Part shown: positions 16,721 to 17,020 of the stretch, piece after piece | How the letters are laid out: every line of letters begins with the position of its first letter | Position numbering within the stretch: position 1 is the stretch's first letter | Origin: Gammaproteobacteria bacterium | GTDB lineage: Bacteria; Pseudomonadota; Gammaproteobacteria; Steroidobacterales; Steroidobacteraceae | Reading direction: 5' to 3' | Assembly (NCBI GenBank): GCA_028293725.1 | Contig: JAQGOE010000196.1 | Location: 1 to 17,020, forward strand | DNA: 17,020 nt | Notes under the pieces: model-generated | Told to the model about the DNA's origin: nothing | Databases searched by the model: none | Seen by the model: only the letters and a program-made list of their open reading frames with translations | Translations under genes and position numbers: made by a program

Positions 16721-17020
16721 TTAGGTGAGAAAGCCGAGCAGGGCGGCGACTACCGCCTCCGGGGCATCCTCCTGCACCAGGTGCCCCGCATCCGGCACGC
16801 AACGCAGCGTTGCGGTTTGAATGCGGGCTGCAAGCTCACGCCCCCGCTCCAGAGGAATCCAACGATCCTGCTCTCCCCAAAGGATCATCACCGGACAACG
16901 CAACTCGCCGTATCGTGACTCGATTTCGTCCGTAAAGCGGCGATCCATCTGCGCGATCTGTCGGTAAAAGGCAGCCTGTCCGGGTTCGCCGAGCCACGGG
17001 TCGACATAGCGCTGCATGTC
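16721..17020 (-). CDS. Alpha/beta hydrolase, C-terminal part (5' end outside window)
   Basis: Only the last ~100 residues are visible; the frame continues past the window edge, so the Met at 17017 is not necessarily the start. CPVMILWGEQDRWIP carries the acid residue of the catalytic triad, and DAGHLVQEDAPE carries the catalytic His about 25-30 residues later, the usual spacing at the end of alpha/beta hydrolases. The nucleophile elbow is outside the window. Substrate is unknown; nothing visible ties it to purine metabolism apart from position upstream of the phosphoribosyltransferase gene on the same strand, 70 bp away. Confidence 0.88.
   Translation of the reverse strand, partial: DMQRYVDPWLGEPGQAAFYRQIAQMDRRFTDEIESRYGELRCPVMILWGEQDRWIPLERGRELAARIQTATLRCVPDAGHLVQEDAPEAVVAALLGFLT

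Overview
The window is a GC-rich, densely packed chromosomal segment from a Gram-negative bacterium. It carries an outer-membrane TonB-dependent receptor, Sec signal peptides and a membrane cytochrome c urate oxidase. The receptor family and the gene content fit a proteobacterium (a gammaproteobacterium of Steroidobacter/Xanthomonad type is my guess), but the sequence alone does not fix the taxon. No mobile element, RNA gene, CRISPR array or long gene-free stretch was seen.

Almost everything belongs to one theme: uptake and oxidation of purines from nucleosides down to allantoin. Region 1 (1-3033) holds the end of a TonB-dependent receptor, a secreted NUP-family nucleoside phosphorylase-like protein, and a convergent secreted nucleoside hydrolase. 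Region 2 (3192-7011) holds an NCS2 xanthine/urate-type permease and guanine deaminase, facing a convergent adenine deaminase. Region 3 (7108-16097) is one tight seven-gene run: 5-hydroxyisourate hydrolase (uraH), xanthine dehydrogenase subunits and maturation factor (xdhA, xdhB, xdhC), membrane urate hydroxylase (puuD), OHCU decarboxylase with an unusual C-terminal extension (uraD), and an AzgA-type purine permease. Region 4 (16081-17020, minus strand) has a hypoxanthine phosphoribosyltransferase-like gene and the end of an alpha/beta hydrolase.

Reading the genes together (inference): nucleosides cross the outer membrane, are split in the periplasm to free bases, and enter through the two permeases. 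Guanine and adenine are deaminated to xanthine and hypoxanthine. XDH makes urate, and PuuD, UraH and UraD carry it to allantoin. The Hpt-like enzyme could instead return hypoxanthine or guanine to nucleotides. Allantoinase, later steps and a dedicated regulator are not in the window.

Points worth attention: three convergent gene pairs whose coding ends overlap by 7, 16 and 17 bp; a degenerate truncated M20-peptidase-like tail on UraD that has lost metal ligands; a nucleoside hydrolase with a rewritten N-terminal metal site; a UraH ending YRGG instead of YRGS; and a NUP protein whose 'permease' label does not fit its sequence.
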